Part shown: one piece after another, positions 26,142 to 33,875 of the stretch
Position numbering within the stretch: position 1 is the first letter of the stretch
Layout: each line of letters starts with the position of its first letter
Notes under the pieces: model-generated
Told to the model about the DNA's origin: nothing
The model's database searches: none
The model's input: the letters and a program-made list of their open reading frames with translations, nothing else
Translations under genes and position numbers: made by a program
Virus record (IMG/VR): IMGVR_UViG_3300032236_000404
Coordinates: 1-64,000 of that record
Direction: 5' to 3' (one strand)
Length of the DNA stretch: 64,000 nucleotides
Source of the DNA: a virus

Positions 26142-27266
26142 ATGCATACAGTTGAACCTGCCATTGATCCCAAGAATAAGATTAGTTTTCTATTAGATTG
26201 GGAGATTACTTTACGTTGTAATTTGGATTGTAGTTATTGCGGATCAATGTATCATGATAATAGTACCCAGCATCCTCCACTTAGTGAATGTTTAAAAACT
26301 ATAGATTTTATGTTTGAATATGTCAACATCTATATGCAGAACAAACCAAAATGGGCTAAAGAAGTCATTCTGAATGTATATGGCGGCGAAAGCATTTTTC
26401 ATCCTGACATTATAACCATATACGAAACAATTAGAGAAAAATATAAGAAGTTTGAAAACGATTGGACGCTAACTGTACAGACTACTACCAACTTGGTAGC
26501 AGGAAAGTCACTGATTAACAAATTAAAAGATAAGATTGATTACTGGACTGTAAGTTATCACACAGAAGCAAATCAAAAACAGAAAACTCAATTTAGAAAT
26601 AATATACTAAATTTAAAGGCAGCAGGTGCAACAGTACGAGTTATTGTACTAATGAATCCTAGTCATTTTGACGATGCAATTAGTATGATTGAATTCTGCA
26701 AAGAAAATAAAGTTGACTATCTCCCTAGACAGTTGGACAAAAGATATAGCGACGATGTATTATATTCACCAGAACAAGTAAGTTGGCTGAACCAATTGTA
26801 CAACGATAAATCCTATAAAACAGAAGAAATTAAAATTGATAACGACAATGATATTAACATGTCTAAAGTGGGAAGGGCATGTTGCGGTGGCAGGCAAGTA
26901 TGCACTGACGGCAATTTTAAACAACGAAATTTCTTCATTAAAAATAATTTTGAAGGTTGGAACTGTAGTGTTAACTGGTTCTTCCTTTATATTAGACAGA
27001 TTTCTAAAGAAGTATTTCATAATAAAGATTGTCGTATGAAATTTGATGGAACTGTGGGGCCAATTGGTAATATTGATCAAGCAGACTTAATGATAGATAA
27101 TTTAAAAAATATGATGGGTAAAGAGATGCCCGTTATCAAATGTGCTAAGAAAATTTGCTTGTGTGGACTATGTGCGCCAAAAGCCGATAATCTGCCTGAT
27201 TTCAATAAACTGTTTCAAAAATACGTCAGTTATCAATCCAACGCTTCATCATCAATTGAATCTTAA
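26142..27266 (+). CDS. Radical SAM protein with C-terminal Cys cluster
   Basis: 375 aa from the ATG at 26142; an upstream ATG would run into the helicase gene. The radical SAM core opens with WEITLRCNLDCSYCG, the C-x3-C-x2-C motif for the SAM-binding 4Fe-4S cluster. VYGGESIFHP follows as the GGE-type SAM-contact motif. Residues about 245-370 have at least eight Cys (RACCGGRQVC, WNCSVNW, KDCRM, IKCAKKICLCGLCA), consistent with SPASM-like auxiliary clusters. It lies alone on the plus strand between gp41 and gp61 and its end overlaps the primase gene by 41 nt. Substrate unknown; peptide or tRNA modification are possible. Confidence 0.85.
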   Translation: MHTVEPAIDPKNKISFLLDWEITLRCNLDCSYCGSMYHDNSTQHPPLSECLKTIDFMFEYVNIYMQNKPKWAKEVILNVYGGESIFHPDIITIYETIREKYKKFENDWTLTVQTTTNLVAGKSLINKLKDKIDYWTVSYHTEANQKQKTQFRNNILNLKAAGATVRVIVLMNPSHFDDAISMIEFCKENKVDYLPRQLDKRYSDDVLYSPEQVSWLNQLYNDKSYKTEEIKIDNDNDINMSKVGRACCGGRQVCTDGNFKQRNFFIKNNFEGWNCSVNWFFLYIRQISKEVFHNKDCRMKFDGTVGPIGNIDQADLMIDNLKNMMGKEMPVIKCAKKICLCGLCAPKADNLPDFNKLFQKYVSYQSNASSSIES

Positions 27267-28245
27267 GATTGCTTGTTTCAACACTATTCAAGATACTACG
27301 CATAGTAAACAATTGTCCATATTTTTGTACAGCATCTGACGAATCTTTGATATTTGGTTCCCAGTCTGGGAAAGCAACATTCCATCCATATTCCATAGCA
27401 TCTCTTATCAAAGACTGCCCTGCTTTATCTCTGTCAGGAACAACAATGACTTCTTTGTTCAAACTATCGATGATATGTGCCTGCGATTCACTGCATTCGT
27501 TGGTTAATATTGATAGTCCATCAACTGCAATTGCATCAAAAATACCTTCAACAATTAAACAGAACTTAGAATCTTCTTTTTGCTTATCGTAATTGAATAC
27601 AAAATGAGGAGGATGTTCTGTATAATATTTTCTCTTAGTTGGAACAATACTACGGCCACTATATCCCATGGGCTGCTCTAACCATGTAAATGGCACAAGT
27701 ACACGATTATACATTGATGTAGTTTTATCATTGTGCCATTTAAAGTATTCAATTTTATTTTCAAGTCCTCTTGAGTCTATATAATCAAGCATTTTCATTG
27801 CTTGTTCTATATCTTCATTGCTTACATCCTGCATGATAAACCAATCTAATAGATCATGTCCAGGACAAACTTCTTTACATTCAAATTTTGGAAGTTCTTT
27901 AATAACTTCTTTTTTGAAATCTAAACTTGTATCTAAGTTGCTTAATGCAAATAAACTAAGGCGTCTTACTTCATCTTCGCTTACTCCCATCCATCCTAGT
28001 AGTTTACGCATCTTCAGCGTAATACGACGACCAGGTTGCCATCCAGCAGTGAACCCGCAATTAAAACAATGATAACTGACCCCGCTTTCTTGAGTGGGTA
28101 GCATGCCGCCTCTCCCACGCTGATCAGCAGTTTGTCCATTGTGATGACAGCAGACAGCATTAGCACTAATCCATCCTGTGGCAGTACTTTTAGTCTTTCG
28201 ACGACTAGTCCATGCTGATAAGATTTCCTGCTGGATTTCAAACAT
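27226..28245 (-). CDS. 61: DNA primase (gp61)
   Basis: 339 aa, equal to T4 gp61 (342). N-terminal zinc-binding part: CCHHNGQTADQRGRGG and YHCFNCGF. The Toprim domain has VEGIFDAIAVDG (catalytic Glu) and VVVPDRDKAG (DxD). It makes RNA primers for the lagging strand with gp41. It has a convincing sigma70-like promoter directly upstream. Confidence 0.92.
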   Translation of the reverse strand: MFEIQQEILSAWTSRRKTKSTATGWISANAVCCHHNGQTADQRGRGGMLPTQESGVSYHCFNCGFTAGWQPGRRITLKMRKLLGWMGVSEDEVRRLSLFALSNLDTSLDFKKEVIKELPKFECKEVCPGHDLLDWFIMQDVSNEDIEQAMKMLDYIDSRGLENKIEYFKWHNDKTTSMYNRVLVPFTWLEQPMGYSGRSIVPTKRKYYTEHPPHFVFNYDKQKEDSKFCLIVEGIFDAIAVDGLSILTNECSESQAHIIDSLNKEVIVVPDRDKAGQSLIRDAMEYGWNVAFPDWEPNIKDSSDAVQKYGQLFTMRSILNSVETSNLKIQLMMKRWIDN

Positions 28246-28250
28246 ACTGT

Positions 28251-28279
28251 ATTATAACAGAATTATTATGGTCTGTAAA
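28251..28279 (-). promoter_or_regulatory. sigma70-type promoter of the primase gene
   Basis: TTTACA (28274-28279), 17-nt spacer, perfect TATAAT (28251-28256). The -10 lies only 6 nt before the ATG at 28245, so the transcript would be nearly leaderless. Confidence 0.55.
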
Positions 28280-29069
28280 GTATCTTGTTGAGTGTGCCAC
28301 TCTCAGTATGAATTTTGAATCTGATTAACCCAAACTTACCATCAAAGTTATCATATATGCAACCTGTAAAATCAATAAACTGACGATCATTGATTGAAAA
28401 CCAATCATCAGGATATGCAGTTAATGTGGCACTCAGGCTACCTTCGGTCCAAACAGTACCTGTGAATCCGGTAGCATTATATTGTACAGTTTGCTGGACA
28501 TCTCTAGTTTTAGTTCTGTTAATAACTTCCATAACGTCACTATAAACATAACTGTTGTCGCTGTATCCTGCTTTGTTTGGATTATTATTATAAAAAGGTC
28601 CTAAATTTGGCTGTAGACTTGGTTGGAATGTTGGATACACTCCTTCAACTACTCGTGCTTGCCCTTGTGCATTATAGTTGTCATCAGCATAAAGAATTGT
28701 ATATTCACCTTCACTTGAAATAAGTTGAATGCTATAGTTATAAATGCCTGCTGTTAGATCATTAAGATCCATTCTATCTAATACTAGATAAGCAGCACCT
28801 TTTTTGTCGCTGCTGTATATGTTAACTTTGCGAGAGAATATCAATTCACTTGTTGCACTATCGATTAAATTAAAGATAATATTTGTATCCAACAGACTCT
28901 GGAGTTTCTGATCTTGATTTTTAACCAACAACTTAATCTTATTATCGATACCTTTGAAAATTTGTAAAGGCTTTGCGTACACCAGAGTATTCTCCCTGTT
29001 GGGTAATGAGTCCAAAATAATAACCACGTCTATGGTTTGATTATATAAATATCCTGAGATTGATTGCAC
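28266..29069 (-). CDS. Tail/baseplate-type beta-sandwich protein
   Basis: 267 aa, Asn/Ser/Tyr-rich and almost wholly beta. Residues about 25-115 (ENTLVYAKPLQIFKG, then NIIFNLIDSATSELIF, then LTAGIYNYSIQLI) have the strand pattern of BppU-type N-terminal domains that attach receptor-binding proteins. The second half (TGFTGTVWTEGS, TLTAYPDDWF) looks like another sandwich. A virion role is likely; no exact homologue known to me. A minus-strand CATAAATA (29089-29096) lies 20 nt upstream. Confidence 0.7.
   Translation of the reverse strand: MQSISGYLYNQTIDVVIILDSLPNRENTLVYAKPLQIFKGIDNKIKLLVKNQDQKLQSLLDTNIIFNLIDSATSELIFSRKVNIYSSDKKGAAYLVLDRMDLNDLTAGIYNYSIQLISSEGEYTILYADDNYNAQGQARVVEGVYPTFQPSLQPNLGPFYNNNPNKAGYSDNSYVYSDVMEVINRTKTRDVQQTVQYNATGFTGTVWTEGSLSATLTAYPDDWFSINDRQFIDFTGCIYDNFDGKFGLIRFKIHTESGTLNKILYRP
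29044..29051 (+). promoter_or_regulatory. Late promoter TATAAATA, plus strand
   Basis: TATAAATATCCTGAG lies 43 nt upstream of the plus-strand ATG at 29094, inside the start of the minus-strand structural gene. Confidence 0.6.
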
Positions 29070-29088
29070 TTTGAACCCCGTCTCCCAA

Positions 29089-29096
29089 TATTTATG
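29089..29096 (-). promoter_or_regulatory. Late promoter CATAAATA, minus strand
   Basis: CATAAATATTGGGAG reads towards the minus-strand structural gene and overlaps the plus-strand ATG at 29094. The two late boxes therefore form a divergent, mutually overlapping pair. Confidence 0.55.
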
Positions 29097-29468
29097 CCAT
29101 TGAGTTTAGAACAATTGTTAGAAAATTATCCATTCCTAAGTTTTATTAAGTACACACATAGTGACTATGTTGGTGTTATACAAAATCATGACGGTGATAT
29201 TGTCAGCATGTATGCATTTAATAAACTAAAAACAGAAGAACACAAAAAATCATTTTTGGAACAAGCAGACATATGGTGGTGGGAAAGTAATAGACTTATT
29301 CCCATTAACATTTTTCTAAAAGAATCCTGGAGTGAATTCAGATACAGTTTAGTGACGTTAAATGTTAAAGATATTAAAGAACAACAAGGTCATGTTGTAA
29401 GTCTTGCCAATTTAGCAAATAAACGCACTAAACGAAGAGTTGTACAATTAGTTCGTAAGTTAGGATAG
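29094..29468 (+). CDS. Conserved T4-like hypothetical protein, 124 aa
   Basis: The protein has DYVGVIQNHDGDIVSMY, an aromatic motif ADIWWWESNRLIPINIF, and a basic C-terminus (KRTKRRVVQLVRK). It reads like a small conserved protein of marine T4-like phages whose function is not known to me. The ATG at 29094 is preferred over 29064, because the latter precedes the expected transcription start distance and has no binding site. The end overlaps the DnaE-like gene by 9 nt (convergent). Confidence 0.75.
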   Translation: MPLSLEQLLENYPFLSFIKYTHSDYVGVIQNHDGDIVSMYAFNKLKTEEHKKSFLEQADIWWWESNRLIPINIFLKESWSEFRYSLVTLNVKDIKEQQGHVVSLANLANKRTKRRVVQLVRKLG

Positions 29469-30032
29469 CAAATTCATGTGAACAGCAACTAATTGTGCAT
29501 ATGAGATAGCATGACTCTTCTTGAAGAAATAACTGTCATCTGTAGGTTTATCCCAAATTGTTTTAGCAACTTCCTTCCATGTCAATCCTATGAGATGACG
29601 CTTTGCAGGCCTAATAATAGAAAGAAACATAGCCATGCGAGGTATGGAAATAATAGGATTAGGCATACGATGGATGAGATCAAAATGATTGCCGATATGT
29701 ATAAGTTTCTCAACGAAGGTTCTATCATTTAATAATTCCCATTTTGGCTCAGTTGCAATCAATTGATCTAAGTGCTCTTCATTTCGAATGTGACTATAAA
29801 CATGTACATTCAATAAATCTAATTTAATATACCCCATATCTTCTGCTTCTTGATAATCAATGTTAGCAATTTTTGATATGGGATTAAAAGGTATCGGGTT
29901 AACATAGATGCCAGTATTATGTTTAGACCATTCACCATTACGGTTTATAGCAGCAGGTACATATTGTATATGCTTTAACACTGCTTCTCTATCAGCAAAG
30001 TCGATATCAATATCAGCACTAAACTTTTTCAC
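29460..30032 (-). CDS. Miniature DnaE/Pol III alpha-like protein
   Basis: 190 aa that align collinearly with the catalytic core of bacterial DNA polymerase III alpha (about 1160 aa) with the rest deleted. SADIDIDFADREAVLKHI corresponds to PDFDVDF..R..VI.HV, which holds two catalytic Asp. KHNTGIYVNPIPF corresponds to KHAGGVVIAP. GYIKLDLLNV corresponds to GLVKFDFLGL (third catalytic Asp). KSHAISYAQLVAV corresponds to NKSHSAAYALVSY. PHP, much of the fingers, beta-binding and OB parts are absent. Polymerase activity is therefore doubtful; DNA-end or nucleotide binding may remain. Conserved Asp residues argue against simple decay. Confidence 0.75.
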   Translation of the reverse strand: MKKFSADIDIDFADREAVLKHIQYVPAAINRNGEWSKHNTGIYVNPIPFNPISKIANIDYQEAEDMGYIKLDLLNVHVYSHIRNEEHLDQLIATEPKWELLNDRTFVEKLIHIGNHFDLIHRMPNPIISIPRMAMFLSIIRPAKRHLIGLTWKEVAKTIWDKPTDDSYFFKKSHAISYAQLVAVHMNLLS

Positions 30033-30253
30033 GCTGCGTCTTTCTGCATAAGATCAAATACATTAACAGCATATTGATATTCAAACATTTCTTCGCTACT
30101 ACTGGTTGCCCACGAAACCATACGGAATCGCTCGTGAACGTTTCTAAGCCAGTACCATTTACCATCTATTTTCATTGGCGTCCACAGAAACTTAGCACGC
30201 CATGGATGCCATTTTTTTGAAGGTGGAGGAAAGTCAGTACCGCCGTAGTTCAT
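30029..30253 (-). CDS. Hypothetical Trp-rich protein, 74 aa
   Basis: Seven Trp residues in 74 (KKWHPWRAKFLWTPMKIDGKWYWLRNV is split by basic residues). The stop overlaps the DnaE-like start by 4 nt and the start overlaps the upstream stop by 4 nt, so the three genes are translationally coupled. Function unknown. Confidence 0.7.
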   Translation of the reverse strand: MNYGGTDFPPPSKKWHPWRAKFLWTPMKIDGKWYWLRNVHERFRMVSWATSSSEEMFEYQYAVNVFDLMQKDAA

Positions 30254-30996
30254 AATCCTGCCTCTTTTAAGATATACCTTGCCATCTCTGCATCAGCAGG
30301 ATAGTCTTTAATTTTCTTTTGCCATATATCACTATCAATATATGGCCATACTAATGTAATTTGCTCTGGGTTTAATTCAGCCAGAGCCAAAATACCAGAG
30401 TCGCAGCAGTACAAACACCAAGCACTAATGCGACCGTTTCTAATATCGGTTGTGAGACGATTGGTTGATACGCTCTTGAAGTAATCATTATATTGACTCC
30501 CATTTGTTTCAGCCCACTCTTGCATATGCTCGATTCCTCTTGCAAGTGCGTCCTGACAGGCTTCAGTTGTTAGCAACTGCAACAAATATATATCATATAT
30601 TTTCTCGCGACACCAATGATCTAACTTTATATTATTCTTAATTACATAGTCAATAAAACGTGTTGCATTAATAGCACGTATACTATGACAATATCTTCCA
30701 AATTTGACAAATGCTGCATAAAATTGACTCTTACAAAAGTCATCATATGTCTTTAACTTAGCACTGCCTTGACTCAATTCATAAAATCGAATCCATGCTT
30801 GGAAGCCCAGATTAACTCCAATTTCTGTTTTTTGTTGAGCACGTCTTTTTGGTTCGCATTGATGTGCAGTAAGAGTACTTTCTTTTACAAAGCCTTTACC
30901 GCAATACTGACATTTGCAATCGCCTTCTTTAGCGTTTGCAACTGCTTCTGCTATCAAACTGGACATATCTGCTTTCATAAAGTTGTTTCGGTCCAC
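30250..30996 (-). CDS. C2H2 zinc-finger protein, 248 aa
   Basis: One N-terminal C2H2-like finger (C27-x-C-x2-C-x-K-G-F, then TAHQC) is followed by a basic stretch. An all-helical domain of about 190 residues (LKTYDDFCKSQFYAAFVKFG, INATRFIDYVI) completes it. It probably binds nucleic acid. Its location among replication genes suggests a role in phage DNA or late transcription, but that is inference. It overlaps the upstream gene by 22 nt. Confidence 0.75.
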   Translation of the reverse strand: MDRNNFMKADMSSLIAEAVANAKEGDCKCQYCGKGFVKESTLTAHQCEPKRRAQQKTEIGVNLGFQAWIRFYELSQGSAKLKTYDDFCKSQFYAAFVKFGRYCHSIRAINATRFIDYVIKNNIKLDHWCREKIYDIYLLQLLTTEACQDALARGIEHMQEWAETNGSQYNDYFKSVSTNRLTTDIRNGRISAWCLYCCDSGILALAELNPEQITLVWPYIDSDIWQKKIKDYPADAEMARYILKEAGL

Positions 30997-31235
30997 GCAT
31001 AAGTCTTAGGATTTCCATCTTGTTCTTTGGCTAGTTCATGCAATACCCTAGCCTGCACTAATGCATCCTGTACAGTTGCACTATTGTCAGCAAATACTGG
31101 ACCCCAATGCTTCCACCACTGTAGTAACTGTATCAGTTCAGGATTTGCATGAATACGCATTTCCTGGCCTCCGTAAATATCATTTAATGATCCATAACCA
31201 ATTTGATGATCTACTGAAAATGTCTTAATTGTCAT
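30975..31235 (-). CDS. Hypothetical protein, 86 aa
   Basis: A small helical protein (LIQLLQWWKHWGPVF, VQDALVQARVLHELA). It starts the coupled cluster of four genes ending with the DnaE-like one. Family not recognised. Confidence 0.65.
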   Translation of the reverse strand: MTIKTFSVDHQIGYGSLNDIYGGQEMRIHANPELIQLLQWWKHWGPVFADNSATVQDALVQARVLHELAKEQDGNPKTYAWTETTL

Positions 31236-31251
31236 ATCTTCTCCTATTATA

Positions 31252-32148
31252 TCATTTTGGACAGTTGAATGTACAATATTCTAATTTGTTTATTGTAATA
31301 TTATTATAAAAATTAATCAAGTTTTCCGTCGATAATAATTGAGTAATTGTTGTTTTGCTAATGTCATAATGATTTTTATTTTTGAAGAATTCACTTTTAT
31401 AGTAAAATCTCCAATCTCCAACCCAGCAGCAAGGCATATAATATCCTTCTGCTGATATGTAATGTACATTATTTTTTAAGCATTTTGGATTTATTTCATT
31501 GTCCTTGGTACTGTTTACCCATTTAGTTTTTTGATTTTGTATTGGCCCAACATAATTTTTTGATTTAAGCCAATCATTTTCATCCCAACGATCACTGGGA
31601 GTAACTATGAACTCATTTACCCCTAGATCTCGAGCAATATGTCTAGCCTGATCAATATTATTTTCATTAAAACTGAATGGTATATATTTCCAAGATGACT
31701 GTACTTTACTTGCAGCAACAGTTTTAATTGCAGTTTCTATAGATTCCCAATTGGCATTTATCCTGTATTGTGTAAAGTTATCAGGTATTCCATCTATACT
31801 AAAAACAATCATATCATTAGAAGTTAACTCATTAGTTAATGACTCCCACCAACTTTTTGACTTATAACTGCCATTAGTAGTAAGAAAGATGCGAGCATTT
31901 TTTAACTTTAAACTTTTAACTATACCAATAGCATCATTGTGATAAATTGGATCTCCATAATTTCCGCAAAGATTAACGGTAACATTTGTTAAATCTATAT
32001 CTAAGAATGATAATAATGTCTCTTTATCAATTTCATAGTTTTTCCAAGGCCTAGTTCCAAATTTATCAATAAAAGTAGTTCGAGCGCATCGTGGACATTT
32101 TAATGTACATTTATTTGTTAATTCAATATGTAATCCATTAACATCCAT
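31252..32148 (-). CDS. Radical SAM/SPASM protein
   Basis: 298 aa. The core motif is C-T-L-K-C-P-R-C (residues about 13-20) right after a first beta strand HIELTNK. LCGNYGDPIYH replaces the usual GGE SAM motif. The C-terminal part has NPKCLKN, MPCCWVGDW and EYCTFNCPK, the Cys distribution of a SPASM/twitch auxiliary cluster. Relatives act on peptides, proteins or alcohols; the substrate here is unknown. It is co-linear with the probable gp62 gene (4 nt gap) and therefore early or middle expressed. Confidence 0.85.
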   Translation of the reverse strand: MDVNGLHIELTNKCTLKCPRCARTTFIDKFGTRPWKNYEIDKETLLSFLDIDLTNVTVNLCGNYGDPIYHNDAIGIVKSLKLKNARIFLTTNGSYKSKSWWESLTNELTSNDMIVFSIDGIPDNFTQYRINANWESIETAIKTVAASKVQSSWKYIPFSFNENNIDQARHIARDLGVNEFIVTPSDRWDENDWLKSKNYVGPIQNQKTKWVNSTKDNEINPKCLKNNVHYISAEGYYMPCCWVGDWRFYYKSEFFKNKNHYDISKTTITQLLSTENLINFYNNITINKLEYCTFNCPK

Positions 32149-32152
32149 AATT

Positions 32153-32635
32153 TTAATTAATCGCCTCTTTTATCTTTTTGTCTTCCCACCCAAGTGAAGT
32201 TAACAATTCTTTTAAATCTTCATCAGTAAGTTGACTACTTAATACTTCTGCTTCGTCTAACTTCATTGTGGGATATAAATTAGCAATTAACTGTGCTCTT
32301 TTATTTTTTGCTACTTTACCTTTGAAGGCAATCCATTCATGTTTGTTAACACCTGCATTTGGACTAACAGTAGTCATTAATAACCATTGCAATTTGGGAT
32401 GCTTATTCAATGCCCAAAAGTTCTTATTCACACGTTGATTCAAAACTTGTAGATAAAAACTAGCCATGTCATCAGAAGGTATATCTCTATTATTAGAGAT
32501 TTTGATAGCACTACCCCAACGCAACATTAGATAGTTGCTAAACTTCTTCTTTTCATCATCAGTCAGTTCATCATAAAAGTTTCGATTCTTTATGTCAAAC
32601 TGTCGCATTTCATTGTCGATGGTTAATTTGTTCAT
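32153..32635 (-). CDS. 62: Probable clamp-loader small subunit (gp62-like)
   Basis: 160 aa, all helical: FYDELTDDEKKKFSNYLMLRWG, HPKLQWLLMTTVSP and a charged C-terminus ending WEDKKIKEAIN. Size and helical make-up match gp62 of T4-like marine phages, which bridges gp44 and the clamp. However, gp44, gp45 and RegA are not adjacent, so the call rests on sequence feel alone. It has its own TTGACA-N17-TATATT promoter. Confidence 0.5.
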   Translation of the reverse strand: MNKLTIDNEMRQFDIKNRNFYDELTDDEKKKFSNYLMLRWGSAIKISNNRDIPSDDMASFYLQVLNQRVNKNFWALNKHPKLQWLLMTTVSPNAGVNKHEWIAFKGKVAKNKRAQLIANLYPTMKLDEAEVLSSQLTDEDLKELLTSLGWEDKKIKEAIN

Positions 32636-32640
32636 AGTTT

Positions 32641-32669
32641 AATATACTATACAATCTTTTGTATGTCAA
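32641..32669 (-). promoter_or_regulatory. sigma70-type promoter before the gp62-like gene
   Basis: TTGACA (32664-32669), 17-nt spacer, TATATT (32641-32646). It lies within the last codons of the upstream gene. Confidence 0.6.
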
Positions 32670-33147
32670 TACACTCGCTTGCTCTGCTAATGTCTTTAAC
32701 AAAATAAGCACATATAGGGTTTGGACCACTGCTAATTGGCACACACAATAACTGCCCATTTCTTAACTTTGGAAAGAACCATTTAACATCCTGATAAACA
32801 TCAGTGATTTCGATTGGAAAGAATTCTGCTCTAAAACTCTTAAGAGGATTAAATGTGAATGCTTCAAATCCTCGATCATTTAACTTAGTAAGTGGTAATG
32901 CTTCGAGATCACCAATCTCTGCTTCCCCAATTAATATTCTCCAATTATATGGCATCTTAATTGTGTGAGGGCCAATCTTTAATACAAGTGCTGGATCATT
33001 GAATGATTCAAGAAAAACAAGTGGTAGAAAGAAGTAATCTGGATCTGCAGGATTTGAATTATCCAATACACAAAAACGCAAATCTGTAATCTCGTCAGGC
33101 AATTGTGTCATTTCAAATACAGTATTTTCTACAGTTAATATACGCAT
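32647..33147 (-). CDS. Conserved phage hypothetical protein, 166 aa
   Basis: Beta-rich with repeated hydrophobic strands: YFFLPLVFLES, IKMPYNWRILIGE, DLEALPLTKLNDRGFEAF, DVKWFFPKLRNGQLLCVP. It looks like a conserved T4-like marine phage protein, but I know no function. 1-nt overlap with the SGNH-like gene and 11-nt gap to the gp62-like one. Confidence 0.7.
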   Translation of the reverse strand: MRILTVENTVFEMTQLPDEITDLRFCVLDNSNPADPDYFFLPLVFLESFNDPALVLKIGPHTIKMPYNWRILIGEAEIGDLEALPLTKLNDRGFEAFTFNPLKSFRAEFFPIEITDVYQDVKWFFPKLRNGQLLCVPISSGPNPICAYFVKDISRASECIDIQKIV

Positions 33148-33875
33148 TAAGATTCCTTTGATTTCATTAAATTTAAATATTTGTCTGCGATTATCTGTTG
33201 TTCTTCAACAGGAGTATGATACCCTACATCATATGGAGGGCTCTTTACTAGTTCTTTTTCAAATCTATTAAACAAGTTCATAAGATTAAACTCGGTTGAT
33301 AAAAAGTATTTTTCAGTAAACCATTTTGGTAAATTATGCAAAGGTTCTGCTGGATGATTAATTGTCCATGGATTATAGAAAAATTTAATACCAAGATCAT
33401 GTAACCGCCAAACTCCACTACTTAGAATCCAGTTGTCTTTTTGTTCTTGCCATTTACGATCAAATAATAATGCAGTATGAAGTTCTACTGCATCTCTTAT
33501 GTGTTTAGAAACCTTTTCTCTTCTGTATTCATGAGGGTGATTATCGATAATTGAAAACATAGTTTCGCTGACCATGTTGTAATTTTCTTTACTATAATTA
33601 AAATTTTTCAATCTTAAATTAACATCATACTTCTTATCTTCAACTGGAAATTCAATTCTTTCAGGTGTTGTAGCATTGATAAAAACCCAGTCTGGTTTAA
33701 TTCGTATTGCTTCATTTATTTGCAATCTAATTACGCTATTGCTAATACCTTGTCTTGCAAAATTATATAATCTTGCATTTAACTTTTCAGCAAGAATTTC
33801 AGACCAATGTGTTCCTTTGAATTCTTCAAGATGAGAAACAGCACTGAAACTACAGCCGCATACTGCTAATTTCAT
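33147..33875 (-). CDS. SGNH/GDSL-like hydrolase
   Basis: 242 aa. Block I is VCGCSFSAVSH (Ser nucleophile in the G-x-S context). HWSEILAEKL and RQGISNSVIRLQI give the Gly and Asn of blocks II-III. DVGYHTPVEEQQIIADKYL gives the closing Asp-x-x-His. Together with WVFINATTPER this is the SGNH fold. Such enzymes de-esterify lipids or glycans; in phages they may trim O-acetyl groups or alter virion glycans. The substrate cannot be read from sequence. It overlaps the UvsW gene by 4 nt. Confidence 0.7.
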   Translation of the reverse strand: MKLAVCGCSFSAVSHLEEFKGTHWSEILAEKLNARLYNFARQGISNSVIRLQINEAIRIKPDWVFINATTPERIEFPVEDKKYDVNLRLKNFNYSKENYNMVSETMFSIIDNHPHEYRREKVSKHIRDAVELHTALLFDRKWQEQKDNWILSSGVWRLHDLGIKFFYNPWTINHPAEPLHNLPKWFTEKYFLSTEFNLMNLFNRFEKELVKSPPYDVGYHTPVEEQQIIADKYLNLMKSKES

